Assembly: GCA_947494675.1 (NCBI GenBank)
Contig: CANLVP010000001.1
Span: 1-64,000, forward strand
Direction: 5' to 3'
From: an uncultured Paracoccaceae bacterium
GTDB taxonomy: Bacteria; Pseudomonadota; Alphaproteobacteria; Rhodobacterales; Rhodobacteraceae
DNA length: 64,000 nucleotides
In this document: in pieces, positions 46,311-55,821 of the stretch
Layout of the letters: every line of letters starts with the position of its first letter
Numbering within the stretch: the first letter of the stretch is position 1
Notes under the pieces: generated by a model
The model's input: only the letters and a program-made list of their open reading frames with translations
Told to the model about the DNA's origin: nothing
Databases searched by the model: none
Made by a program: the position numbers and the translations under genes

Positions 46311-47661
46311 CGCGGCGGCGCTGCTCTGTGCGCTTTTTTGGGCGACCGCACCGGCAGCCCAAACCGTTGATATCCCCCTTGACCAAGCGCGCCTGATTGG
46401 CGCGCAGGCCGCACAAACTGGTAACCCGCAGCTGGCGATCGATATCGCGCGGGCGCTGTTGCAGGCCGATCCCAATGACCGTGGCGCGCTGCTGATCCTG
46501 GCGAGCGCCCTGCCCCAGATTGGTCAGGCAAAAGCTGGTCGGGAAGCAGGTCAACGGGCCTTTGCCCTGTCGACAACCCAGCTGCAACGTTACGGCGCGG
46601 CGCGTCAGGTTGCCTTGGCAGCCGCCAACGAGCGACGGTTTACGCTCGCAACGCTGTGGCTGCGCCGCGCGCTGATCCACGCCCCAAATGAGGTTGAAAC
46701 CCAGCGCACGCTTGAAGACGCGCGTTCGGTCGCGCGAGTGAACCCCTGGTCCACGAGCCTGAACTTTTCGCTCAGCCCATCTGGCAATGTGAACGGTGGC
46801 GCGAAGAGCGCCCTGCTCACCTTTGACGACTTGCCGGTTTTTGGTGTGAACTCCCCCGATGCGCGTGCGCTTTCGGGGATCGTGCTGCGCTATGGGTTCA
46901 AGACGAGCTACCGGCTGCGGCAAACGCAAACGGACCGTCTGTCATTGGCGTTTTCCTACGATGCGACGCGTGTGCGCCTCTCGCAAGAGGCGCAGGAGCA
47001 GGCCCCGGACAGCCGCAATGATGACTTTTCGTCCGACGTCGCGGAGGTCTCCTTAAGCTATAACCGTCTGCTGGGTCAGGGCCTGGCCTCGGCTGATCTG
47101 TCGATTGGGCAGGTACGGTTTTCCGGCGATCCCTATTACAACTTTGGTCGGGTGACCCTGTCATATATCCGGCCGCTTGAGAACGGGCGCAGGTTGCAAT
47201 TCACCGGGTTCCTTGAGCAACAGGACAACGCCCTGACCCCTTTTCAGGACGTAACCCGCAAAGGGTTGCGCGCGACCTATGGTCTGCGGATTGGTGATGC
47301 GGGTGGGGCTAGCGCGACGCTGGGCTTTACCGACAACAGCAGCGACACCATTAACCAAACCTCGACCGAATGGTCGCTTGAAGGGCGCTGGACCCCTGAC
47401 CGACGGATTGGCCCTGCGCAGGTCAGCCTGACGGCGGGCCTGTCCAAGGTGGATTATCCGCAATATGCGATCTTTTTCGCAGTTCCCGGCGGGCGGCAAG
47501 ACACGACCCATACGATTGGCATGGATGTGACCTTTCCCGACTTGCAATTTGCCGGGTTCAGCCCTGTGGTCAGCCTGTCGCGTGACGTGTCCAAGAGCAA
47601 TATCAGCCGGTTTACGCGGGACACCAACAGCATTGGTTTCAATTTCAGATCCTCGTTCTGA
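46294..47661 (+). CDS. Slam-like surface lipoprotein assembly modifier (TPR + beta-barrel)
   Basis: A 455-residue outer-membrane protein: signal to ~22 (WATAPAAQ), an N-terminal TPR-like region (QAAQTGNPQLAIDIARALLQADPNDRGALLIL, residues ~35-65; again near 75-140) and a C-terminal barrel of alternating strands ending in Phe (FNFRSSF). This TPR-plus-14-strand layout is that of Slam (DUF560), which exports surface lipoproteins. ATG 46294 is inside the previous gene, giving a 17-nt overlap that implies coupled expression. Confidence 0.82.
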   Translation: MKLIRNAAALLCALFWATAPAAQTVDIPLDQARLIGAQAAQTGNPQLAIDIARALLQADPNDRGALLILASALPQIGQAKAGREAGQRAFALSTTQLQRYGAARQVALAAANERRFTLATLWLRRALIHAPNEVETQRTLEDARSVARVNPWSTSLNFSLSPSGNVNGGAKSALLTFDDLPVFGVNSPDARALSGIVLRYGFKTSYRLRQTQTDRLSLAFSYDATRVRLSQEAQEQAPDSRNDDFSSDVAEVSLSYNRLLGQGLASADLSIGQVRFSGDPYYNFGRVTLSYIRPLENGRRLQFTGFLEQQDNALTPFQDVTRKGLRATYGLRIGDAGGASATLGFTDNSSDTINQTSTEWSLEGRWTPDRRIGPAQVSLTAGLSKVDYPQYAIFFAVPGGRQDTTHTIGMDVTFPDLQFAGFSPVVSLSRDVSKSNISRFTRDTNSIGFNFRSSF

Positions 47662-47719
47662 TCGCTTGGCGTGACGGCTGGCTGTGCTAGGTTCCGAAGC
47701 GACAAGCAAAGGAACCGAG

Positions 47720-48148
47720 ATGTCATTGAAATATCTGCACACGATGATCCGCGTGAAAGACCTTGAAGCCACGCAAGCGTTTTTCAGGCTGTTGGGCATG
47801 GAAGAAACCCGTCGCCATGACAATGAAGGCGGGCGCTTTTCGTTGATCTTTATGGCCGCGCCGGGGGATGAGGATTGCCCGGTTGAGCTGACTTATAACT
47901 GGGATGGCGATGACGGGCTGCCATCGGATAGTCGCCACTTTGGCCATCTGGCCTATGAATGCGATGACATCTACGGGCTGTGCCAGCACCTGATGGACAA
48001 TGGCGTGACGATCAATCGCCCGCCACGCGATGGACGCATGGCGTTTGTCCGATCACCGGACAATGTCTCGGTCGAGCTTTTGCAAAAAGGCGAGAGCCTG
48101 CCCCCGGCAGAGCCATGGGCCAGCATGGAAAACACCGGGCATTGGTAA
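47720..48148 (+). CDS. gloA: Lactoylglutathione lyase (glyoxalase I)
   Basis: A 142-residue VOC enzyme with all four expected metal ligands: His in YLHTMIRV, Glu in CPVELTYNW, His in FGHLAYEC and Glu in SVELLQKGE. It isomerises the methylglyoxal-glutathione hemithioacetal. AAAGGAACC upstream; start 47720 fits the family. The following gene overlaps its 3' end. Confidence 0.95.
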   Translation: MSLKYLHTMIRVKDLEATQAFFRLLGMEETRRHDNEGGRFSLIFMAAPGDEDCPVELTYNWDGDDGLPSDSRHFGHLAYECDDIYGLCQHLMDNGVTINRPPRDGRMAFVRSPDNVSVELLQKGESLPPAEPWASMENTGHW

Positions 48149-48852
48149 GGGCCGCTGCCCTCTTGGCGCTTTGGCCCGGCGGGGCCGAAGCCTGCCGCTT
48201 GGCGCTGATCCTCGCGATGGATGTTTCCTCTTCGGTGGATGCCAAGGAAGACGCGCTGCAACGCGGTGGATTGGCAGCAGCGATGATGACCCCTGCGGTG
48301 CAGGCGGCTTTTTTTGCAAGCCCCGATCCGGTGGCCCTGTCGGTTTTTGAATGGTCGGGACGCTACAATCAACAGGATCTGCTGCCCTGGACGGTGATTG
48401 AAACGCCTGCGGATTTGGCCAGCGCTGCGGCGCAGATCGGCGGATCAAGCCGCAGTCACAACGACTTTCCAACCGCAATGGGCCATGCCTTGGGCCATGC
48501 CGCGGTGCGTCTGGGGGATGCCCCGGCCTGTCTGTTTCGCACAGTGGATATGGCGGGGGATGGAGAAAACAACGACGGATTTGGCCCGGCAGAGGCTTAT
48601 GCTGCCTTTGATTTTGATGGCGTGACGGTCAACGGTCTGGTCGTGAACGCGGGCGAATTCGAGGCAGAGGTGAACCTGATCGCCTATTACAGGGCACAGG
48701 TCCTATACGGCCCCGGCGCCTTCTTGGAAATTGCCAATGGATTTGAAGACTACGCCACAACCATGGAACGCAAACTGCTGCGCGAGCTAGGGTCGCTCGC
48801 CACGTCGCAAGGCCCCAGCACAATGACCCGCATGGCCAAAGCGACACCATAG
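48115..48852 (+). CDS. Exported DUF1194 protein with von Willebrand A-like fold
   Basis: A 245-residue protein. A signal (VRAAALLALWPGGAEA) precedes LALILAMDVSSSVDAKEDALQ, a MIDAS-like DxSxS; AGDGENNDG and GLVVNAG complete a VWA-like domain, as in DUF1194. Start is uncertain: ATG 48115 gives a charged n-region, TTG 48142 overlaps the gloA stop. No function known for DUF1194. Confidence 0.8.
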   Translation: MGQHGKHRALVRAAALLALWPGGAEACRLALILAMDVSSSVDAKEDALQRGGLAAAMMTPAVQAAFFASPDPVALSVFEWSGRYNQQDLLPWTVIETPADLASAAAQIGGSSRSHNDFPTAMGHALGHAAVRLGDAPACLFRTVDMAGDGENNDGFGPAEAYAAFDFDGVTVNGLVVNAGEFEAEVNLIAYYRAQVLYGPGAFLEIANGFEDYATTMERKLLRELGSLATSQGPSTMTRMAKATP

Positions 48853-48984
48853 CCCCACGGCACAGGCTTTTTGGGTTCGTAAATATCCCCGCCGGAGGCT
48901 CCGCCCTATCAACCAGTGCGTCGCCCACAGCCCTTTGTACCCGTCGCCACAGGCACCAGAATGAAGCGCGGCGAGCCGCACCTT

Positions 48985-49506
48985 TTAATAGATATAGCGG
49001 ATCTGTTCGGTCCAATAGCGTTCCATCCGACGCAGAGATGAAATGATATCGTCGATCCCCGTTTGGTCCATCACGCCACGGGTCACCAGACCATCGGCAT
49101 GGGTTGCAAAGAGTTTGCCCACGATCAGCCGGATTTCGCGCCCTTTTGCCGTCAGGCTGACGCGGACGGACCGGCGGTCCACCTCACTGCGTTGATGGTG
49201 CATATAGCCGCTATCCACCAGTTTTTTCAGGTTATAGCTGACGTTGCTGCCCTGATAATAGCCGCGCGACTTCAACTCGCCCGCCGTCACTTCGTTTTCG
49301 CCCACATTGAACAGCAACAGCGCCTGCACGGGATTGATTTCAAGAACGCCGACGCGTTCGAATTCATCCTTGATCACGTCCAGCAAAAGCCGGTGCAATC
49401 GTTCCACCAGGGTCAGGCTATCCAGATAGCTGGACATGAACGCTGTATTGGCCGCTGACAGCTCGGCCTCCGCCGGTATCTGTTTTAAGTTCGCATGCAA
49501 GCTCAT
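48985..49506 (-). CDS. MarR-family regulator (LdtR/PetP-like)
   Basis: A 173-residue MarR wHTH protein: INPVQALLLFNVGENEVTAGELKSRGYYQGSNVSYNLKKLVDSGYMHHQRSEVDRRSVRVSLTAKG covers the winged helix. It resembles the LdtR/PetP branch found near sdhE-type genes in alphaproteobacteria. ATG 49506 has GGAG upstream at 6 nt; in-frame ATGs lie earlier. Divergently unrelated neighbours; targets unknown. Confidence 0.85.
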   Translation of the reverse strand: MSLHANLKQIPAEAELSAANTAFMSSYLDSLTLVERLHRLLLDVIKDEFERVGVLEINPVQALLLFNVGENEVTAGELKSRGYYQGSNVSYNLKKLVDSGYMHHQRSEVDRRSVRVSLTAKGREIRLIVGKLFATHADGLVTRGVMDQTGIDDIISSLRRMERYWTEQIRYIY

Positions 49507-49560
49507 CTTCATCTCCGAATCCACTGATCTTCGGAATGAAGGAAAAACCCCAAGGAATCG

Positions 49561-49839
49561 TTAAACTTGATCCGATCTTGCGACACCTGCCGCGCCCGCC
49601 GTGATCACGGCCATCAGCGGCGCAAATAGGTCGGGAACCGGCGCTTTACCCAAGACCCAGGCAAAGATATCGTGGTCATTCTCGGCCAAGAGCTGGTCAT
49701 AGATCACAAGCTCTGCATCCGACAGATCGGCGAGGTGTTTGTCGGCGAAGTCCATCAGGATCAGGTCCATTTCCTTGATCCCGCGCCGCATTGACCGCAT
49801 GCGCAGCCGCTTGATCTTTACGTCGCGCGCTTCGGTCAT
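49561..49839 (-). CDS. sdhE: FAD assembly factor SdhE
   Basis: A 92-residue SdhE homolog with the RGxxE motif (R19-G20-I21-K22-E23 in MRRGIKEMDLIL) and DLSDAELVIYDQLLAENDHDIFAW. SdhE helps attach FAD covalently to SdhA. It overlaps the upstream regulator gene by ATGA. Notably the SdhA-like protein at 57-58.7 kb lacks the His that SdhE serves. Confidence 0.92.
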   Translation of the reverse strand: MTEARDVKIKRLRMRSMRRGIKEMDLILMDFADKHLADLSDAELVIYDQLLAENDHDIFAWVLGKAPVPDLFAPLMAVITAGAAGVARSDQV

Positions 49840-50234
49840 GCTTGGTCCTGCAACGCCTTGCGGAGCTGTTTTTCAAGCCGCGCCAAGGTCTCGGCTGCTT
49901 GCGTCATCTGGCTGCGCACCACGCGCATTTGGGTCAGGATCTCGCCCACTTCAGGCGTGATCGCAACGTCTTCGCCGCCGTCCGGCCCCTCGCCCTTGCC
50001 GGTCATCAGCCATTGCAAGCTGATCCCCAACATCCCCGACAACATGGTCAAACGGTTGGCGCGGGGTTCCTTGCGGTCCTCTTCCCATCCCGTAATCACG
50101 CTGGGTTTGACGCCCAGCCGCACCGCGAGCTCGCGCTGGGTCAGGCCTGCGTCCTCGCGCGCGGCGGCAAGGCGGTCACCAAAGGTTGCGGCATCTTCTG
50201 AATACCAACCGCTGTCTGGGTCCGTTTCGGACAT
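49836..50234 (-). CDS. XRE-family DNA-binding regulator
   Basis: A 132-residue protein with an HTH: FGDRLAAAREDAGLTQRELAVRLGVKPSVITGWEEDRKEPRANRLTMLSGMLGISLQWL (residues ~18-75), and a C-terminal helix pair. Start 50234 has AGGAGG at 8 nt. Its stop overlaps the sdhE start, so the two are coexpressed; autoregulation of sdhE expression is possible. Confidence 0.88.
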   Translation of the reverse strand: MSETDPDSGWYSEDAATFGDRLAAAREDAGLTQRELAVRLGVKPSVITGWEEDRKEPRANRLTMLSGMLGISLQWLMTGKGEGPDGGEDVAITPEVGEILTQMRVVRSQMTQAAETLARLEKQLRKALQDQA

Positions 50235-50281
50235 CTTGATCCTCCTTGTCGCTTGCATGGGGGTGTTGATGCCACCTATGA

Positions 50282-51520
<1,239 letters not shown>

Positions 51521-51553
51521 GGCGCAGGCCAACGTGGCAGGCATTGATTGAGC

Positions 51554-51600
51554 TGCAAAGTGCGGGCGTGAAACCAATGTGTTGAATGCCGCGCTTTGCA
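51554..51600. repeat. Inverted repeat between aspartate aminotransferase and hxlR genes
   Basis: Arms 51554-51565 and 51589-51600 pair with one G-T wobble and a 23-nt loop. It lies between convergent genes and may stop transcription in both directions; no T tract. Confidence 0.4.
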
Positions 51601-51662
51601 AAAATGCCATGCCCGTCTTAGGGGGCTAGCTGCTGCCACTGCGTTCCTGTTTCTCAAATCAT

Positions 51663-52340
51663 TTAAGCTGGGCGTGGGATCTGAGACGCGGATGAGAGCG
51701 GAAACCACTTCGTAAACCGACCGCATATCAAACTGTCGCCAAGGACCGTAATACGCTCGGTCAGCATCGCGTCTGACAGCGAGACATCACCCATCCAGAT
51801 TTTGACAAGCTCATGCGAGGTCGTGGAGATATAGGCAGAGACGTCCTTACCGGGATCTTCGTAGCATAAGTCGCGGGAATTGCCGTCACAGACAATCCAC
51901 CACTTTTTGTATTCGTCCAAGTCGGAGAACTGAAAGCAAAGCACCGATTCACCGCCCGGGAGCTCTTCTGTTTTGATGTTGCGTTCGACGTCAAACATCA
52001 GAAAGGCAACATCCATTTCATCGCTTCGCAATTCATCGCGCGCCCACCGCATCCCCCAAACGACAAGCGATTCAATAACCGGTGCGAGCTCTTTTCCGGC
52101 GGGGGTCAGATGGTATTCGTTGCCGCGTTGACCGCTGATCGGGCGTTTGACGATGACCCCGTTTGCCTCAAGTTCTTTCAGACGCGTATTCAGAACAGTC
52201 GGCGAAATTTTCGGCATGCCCTTTTGCAACCGTGAAAACCGGTTACTGCCCAGCAAAAGTTCTCTGATGATGAGTAAGGACCAGGTGTTTCCCAGAATCT
52301 CCGCGGATTTTGCCACGGGGCAAAACTGACCATATTGCAT
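51663..52340 (-). CDS. HxlR-family transcriptional regulator with SCP2-like C-domain
   Basis: A 225-residue protein. Residues 1-100 are an HxlR wHTH (FCPVAKSAEILGNTWSLLIIRELLLGSNRFSRLQKGMPKISPTVLNTRLKELEANG), the remainder resembles the SCP2-like domain of roseobacter HxlR proteins. GGAGGGTACG precedes its ATG. It is divergent from a membrane protein gene, with an operator-like inverted repeat between. Confidence 0.9.
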   Translation of the reverse strand: MQYGQFCPVAKSAEILGNTWSLLIIRELLLGSNRFSRLQKGMPKISPTVLNTRLKELEANGVIVKRPISGQRGNEYHLTPAGKELAPVIESLVVWGMRWARDELRSDEMDVAFLMFDVERNIKTEELPGGESVLCFQFSDLDEYKKWWIVCDGNSRDLCYEDPGKDVSAYISTTSHELVKIWMGDVSLSDAMLTERITVLGDSLICGRFTKWFPLSSASQIPRPA

Positions 52341-52352
52341 CGTACCCTCCCT

Positions 52353-52381
52353 AACTACGCGAAACGTAGTTCATTACTACG
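52353..52381. promoter_or_regulatory. Candidate HxlR operator
   Basis: Perfect inverted repeat AACTACG-N5-CGTAGTT (52353-52371) with a further ACTACG half-site at 52376-52381, 22 bp from the first. It is 13 bp upstream of the hxlR start in the divergent gap. The ACT/AGT ends resemble HxlR/YodB-type sites. Confidence 0.6.
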
Positions 52382-52453
52382 TGTGTCGAAGTATCTGGGC
52401 AAGCAAGGTCCGCGCTACCCACCCTTCATCAATGCATATGAAGGAGAGAAGCG

Positions 52454-52867
52454 ATGATGAAATTTGTAACAGACGTCTTGAAGGTCTTTGGGATCGTGTT
52501 TCTGCGGTTCCGCCCAATGCCACGGATCTGGGTTGTTTGGTTGGTGGGCGTCAATCTGATGAGCCTGTATTTTATTGGTCATCTTGAGGCGCAGGTCGTT
52601 TTGGGAACAACCTTGGTGTCGGTGGTCCTGCAGGCGATGATCTATGGCCGCATTGGGTTCACACGGGTGCTTGGGATCGTCCATCTGATGTGGGTGCCGA
52701 TGTTTGCCTGGATCGCAACGCGCGCAGATGACATCGCGGCCCATTCGGACCTTGAGACTTGGATCGTCGTGTTGGCACTGACGAACGCCGGGTCTTTCGC
52801 CATTGATTTCATCGATGTGACCCGCTTCGCTAAAGGCGAACGCGCGCCGCATTATCGTTGGAGTTAG
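52454..52867 (+). CDS. Hypothetical four-helix membrane protein
   Basis: A 137-residue protein with helices near residues 25-43, 48-64, 70-90 and 100-120 (WIVVLALTNAGSFAIDFIDVTR). No family recognised. Transcribed away from the HxlR gene and 4 nt upstream of a SemiSWEET-like gene, so probably in the same HxlR-controlled operon. GGAGAGAAGCG is upstream. Confidence 0.7.
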   Translation: MMKFVTDVLKVFGIVFLRFRPMPRIWVVWLVGVNLMSLYFIGHLEAQVVLGTTLVSVVLQAMIYGRIGFTRVLGIVHLMWVPMFAWIATRADDIAAHSDLETWIVVLALTNAGSFAIDFIDVTRFAKGERAPHYRWS

Positions 52868-52871
52868 CGCG

Positions 52872-53186
52872 GTGGAGCCTATTTTTATTGAAGCCTTGGG
52901 ATTTGCGGCTGGCGCAACGACCCTTGTCAGTTCAGTCCCGCAGTTGATTGCCAATCTCATGGATCAAGACCTTGCACGCGGCCAAAGCCTTTCCCGCAAC
53001 TGCCTGCAGGCAACAGGAAATGCCTTGTGGTTTGCCTATGGCACCTCGGTCGGTTCCACCTCGATGATGATCTTTGCGGGCCTGGGCTGTTTGATGGCAA
53101 GTTGTTTGGCGTTCCAGACTTGTCGTGTCCAATTGAGATCGCGCGAGGTTGTGGGTGAAACGGAGTTGGATGCTCTATTCGCTTGA
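52872..53186 (+). CDS. SemiSWEET/PQ-loop small transporter
   Basis: A 104-residue protein with three helices and the PQ-loop motif in TTLVSSVPQLIANLM, then GQSLSRNCLQATGNALWFAYG. SemiSWEETs dimerise to move sugars or other small solutes. GTG start; 4 nt after the previous gene. Confidence 0.85.
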   Translation: MEPIFIEALGFAAGATTLVSSVPQLIANLMDQDLARGQSLSRNCLQATGNALWFAYGTSVGSTSMMIFAGLGCLMASCLAFQTCRVQLRSREVVGETELDALFA

Positions 53187-53236
53187 CCGTCCACGAATTT
53201 GGTCGACGCAGGGTAATTGCGTCAATGATCAGACAC

Positions 53237-53265
53237 TGCCGTTTGCCAACACTTGGCAAACGGCA
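53237..53265. terminator. Bidirectional terminator hairpin
   Basis: Perfect 12-bp stem TGCCGTTTGCCA / TGGCAAACGGCA with a 5-nt loop, between convergent genes (SemiSWEET and the hydratase beta subunit). T tracts are absent, but placement and stability favour termination in both directions. Confidence 0.65.
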
Positions 53266-53280
53266 ACCTTGTCTGCCCCG

Positions 53281-53946
53281 CTAGATCACCTCATCCGTGC
53301 GGTCGTCGCTTTCGCCGTAGCGTTTGAGGACGGCGGGTTTGGTGCCCTCGTAGACCCGCGCGACGTTTTCGGCGATTTTCGCGTTCTCGCGTTCAAAAAG
53401 GCAATCGCCGTTGAGGTCAGAGGCCAGAATGAACGGCCCCATGCGGTTGCATTTGATCACCCACATGGCTTGGGCGAGGCCAAGCTCTTCGTTCCAGTGC
53501 ACAGCCTCGACGCTTTCCACGCCCCGCCCGAGCAAAGCGCCGGTACCATAGCCGACGGTGGACAGATAGACCGCGCCGTTTGGGACGAAGTAGTCCTTGT
53601 AATCCTTGGACGTCATGCCGCCCTTGCCCACGATCAGCCGCGCCCCTGTCTTGGCCATCCATTCAGGCAACCACTTGGCAAAGCGGAAAGAAGCCGTGGC
53701 GGTGACCGCGCCCATATCAAAGGAGCCATCGGGGTTAATCCGCGCAGCAGGCGAGCAGTGAAAATTGGCGGCCGACTGGCTTGGCAAGTCCATCGGGATA
53801 TTGGCGCGGTCTTCGAGCGCGCGCATATAGACGCCCTCGCGGGCGGTATACATCAGCCCGGTGAGGTAGACGATGTCGCCAAGGCGCAGCTCTGCAATGG
53901 CCTCAGCCGTGGGGGTGGTGGAGAGGGTGATTTCGCGCAAGCTCAT
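53281..53946 (-). CDS. Class I fumarase/tartrate-dehydratase-type beta subunit
   Basis: A 221-residue beta subunit: DIVYLTGLMYTAREGVYMRAL, MAKTGARLIVGKGGMTSKDY and YLSTVGYGTGALLGRGV match the swivelling C-terminal domain of class I fumarases. The usual GPTTS region reads GAVTATASFRFA, a sign that the substrate may not be fumarate. It ends the eight-gene operon and overlaps the upstream methyltransferase gene (ATGA). The alpha subunit is at 55818, two genes away. Confidence 0.88.
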   Translation of the reverse strand: MSLREITLSTTPTAEAIAELRLGDIVYLTGLMYTAREGVYMRALEDRANIPMDLPSQSAANFHCSPAARINPDGSFDMGAVTATASFRFAKWLPEWMAKTGARLIVGKGGMTSKDYKDYFVPNGAVYLSTVGYGTGALLGRGVESVEAVHWNEELGLAQAMWVIKCNRMGPFILASDLNGDCLFERENAKIAENVARVYEGTKPAVLKRYGESDDRTDEVI

Positions 53947-54860
53947 GCGGTGATCCTTTGCGCCATCGCCCGCATATGGCGCATGTCTGTGCCACAGCAG
54001 CCGCCCACGACGGTCAGGTCAGGGAAACGCGCAACGAGGGCTGCGATTTGGGTGGCGAGTTCGGCTGGGTCGCCGTCGTCGAGTGTGGTGGCCTCGTCCA
54101 GTTCAGCGTGAGAGCAGCGGGAGGCGTTGACGACGATGCCTTTGAGGCGCGGATTATCGGTGAGCGCGGTGTCAAAATGGGTGGGATGGGCGCAGTTGAC
54201 CATGAAATAGGCCGCTGCACCGTCTGTGAGGTCATCGATCTGTGAAAGCGCGTCTTGCAGCGGCGTGCCATTGTGCAGACAGCCATCGGTTTCGACCACC
54301 AGCGACACGGCGACTGGCACGCCCGTGTCCTGTGCGGCGAGGGCAACGCCCGCCGCCTCTTGCACCTGATTGAAGGTATAGGCGTTCACAAGATCGATCC
54401 CAGCATCACGTGCGGTTTCGATCTGGTGGCGGTGATACCTGCGGGCGGCAGCGACGCTGAGCGGGTCTTCCGCGCCGTAGGGGTCGCGCGCAGGACCAAG
54501 ACACAGCGCCAGCACAACATCATCGCCCCCGACCCCATTGCGCAGATCGCGCATCATGCCCACGGCCTGTTGGTTGATCCGGGTCAGTTGGTCGGGCGTG
54601 TAGCCCAGTTTCGCCGCCCGGTCGGGGTTCGCCATCCATGTGGGCGTGTCGATCACGGCGCCCAGTCCAGCCTCGCGCGCCACGTCAATCAGCGCGCGCA
54701 TCTGTTCCACGAGGATGGGTCGCGCCTTGGGATCATCCACCAGCGGGAAAGAGGCAAAACCCGGCAAGTCGATGCCACGGTTGAATATCAGGTCCGTGCC
54801 GGTGCCCGCATGGGCAAGAAAGCGCCGGTCGGTTTGGTGAGGCAACAGTCTTTGGGTCAA
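53943..54860 (-). CDS. Homocysteine S-methyltransferase-family protein, copy 1
   Basis: A 305-residue BHMT/MmuM-type barrel protein with the three-Cys zinc site: MVNCAHP (Cys1) and VVGGCCGTD (Cys2-Cys3). PHQTDRRFLAHAGTGTDLIFNRGIDLPGFASFPLV is shared with copy 2. Methyl donor and acceptor are unknown. Start is TTG 54860, supported by GGAGGTGAT just upstream and by alignment with copy 2. Overlaps the hydratase beta gene (ATGA). Confidence 0.87.
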   Translation of the reverse strand: MTQRLLPHQTDRRFLAHAGTGTDLIFNRGIDLPGFASFPLVDDPKARPILVEQMRALIDVAREAGLGAVIDTPTWMANPDRAAKLGYTPDQLTRINQQAVGMMRDLRNGVGGDDVVLALCLGPARDPYGAEDPLSVAAARRYHRHQIETARDAGIDLVNAYTFNQVQEAAGVALAAQDTGVPVAVSLVVETDGCLHNGTPLQDALSQIDDLTDGAAAYFMVNCAHPTHFDTALTDNPRLKGIVVNASRCSHAELDEATTLDDGDPAELATQIAALVARFPDLTVVGGCCGTDMRHMRAMAQRITA

Positions 54861-54906
54861 AATATCACCTCCGTCAAAGGGGCGCCTTCTGGCTGTGGTC
54901 TGTTCC

Positions 54907-55821
54907 TCATCCTGCGCCAACCTTTTGTGCCATTTGTTCCATATGCCGCAAATCGGTGCCGCAGCACCCGCCGATGACGCGGATATGGGGGTGGCGCGCA
55001 ACGAGGGACGCGATTTGGGTGCCAAGTTCGACGGGGTCGCCGTCATCAAGTTCTGCAGCTTCGTCGAGTTCGGCGTGTGAACAGCGCGAGGCGTTCGCGA
55101 CCACGCCCATGATCCGGGGGTTGCCTGTCAGCGTTGTGGCAAAGTGGTCCGGGTGGGCGCAATTGATCATGTAGTAGGCCGGGCTTGCGCCGGTTTGGGC
55201 GTCAGTTTCGGCGATGGCATCATCAAGGGTTTGACCGCTGGGCAAGCGCCCGTCGGTTTCTACGGTGAAGGAGATCACGCAAGGCATGTTCTGTCGTGCA
55301 GCGGCGCGGGCAATGCCGATGGCCTCGCCTGCATTGCTGAGGGTATAGGCGCTGACGAGATCGAGCGAAGTGCCAGCAAGACTGTTGATTTGCAGGGCGT
55401 GGTAGGCCTCTGCCTCTTCCGGGGTCATGGTGGTGCCGGGGGCGTAGGCGTCATCACGCGGGCCGATGTTGACGCTGATGAGCATGTCAGTGCCGGAGTG
55501 TGCGGCCCGGACTGCGTCCAGAAAGCCCACGGCGTCGCGGTTAATGGCAGCGAGTTGTGCATCGTCATAGCCCAGATCGCGCGCCCGGTCGCGGTTGGCC
55601 ATCCAGGTTGGCGTCTCAAGGATCAGACCGCAGCCCTGGGTGGAGGCGAGCGCGATTTGATCGGTCATATAGTCCGTCAACAAGGCGCGGGTGTCAGGCT
55701 TTTCCAGAAGCGGAAAGCTCGCAAAGCCGGGCAGATCGATGCCCTTGTTGAAGATCAAATCCGTCTCCATCCCGACCCAAGCGAGGTAGATGCGGTCAGT
55801 TTGATGTGGCAAGCGGGTCAT
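54907..55821 (-). CDS. Homocysteine S-methyltransferase-family protein, copy 2
   Basis: A 304-residue tandem paralog of copy 1 with the same zinc triad (MINCAHP and VIGGCCGTD). The two share TDLIFNKGIDLPGFASFPLL and the SRCSHAELDEA segment, so they arose by duplication and diverged. Overlaps the hydratase alpha gene by ATGA, confirming it belongs to this operon. Confidence 0.88.
   Translation of the reverse strand: MTRLPHQTDRIYLAWVGMETDLIFNKGIDLPGFASFPLLEKPDTRALLTDYMTDQIALASTQGCGLILETPTWMANRDRARDLGYDDAQLAAINRDAVGFLDAVRAAHSGTDMLISVNIGPRDDAYAPGTTMTPEEAEAYHALQINSLAGTSLDLVSAYTLSNAGEAIGIARAAARQNMPCVISFTVETDGRLPSGQTLDDAIAETDAQTGASPAYYMINCAHPDHFATTLTGNPRIMGVVANASRCSHAELDEAAELDDGDPVELGTQIASLVARHPHIRVIGGCCGTDLRHMEQMAQKVGAG

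Noticed and set aside
45312-46475. 387-codon minus-strand frame opposite the lipoprotein gene
   Set aside because: No signal or domain; the plus-strand lipoprotein with Slam partner explains the region.
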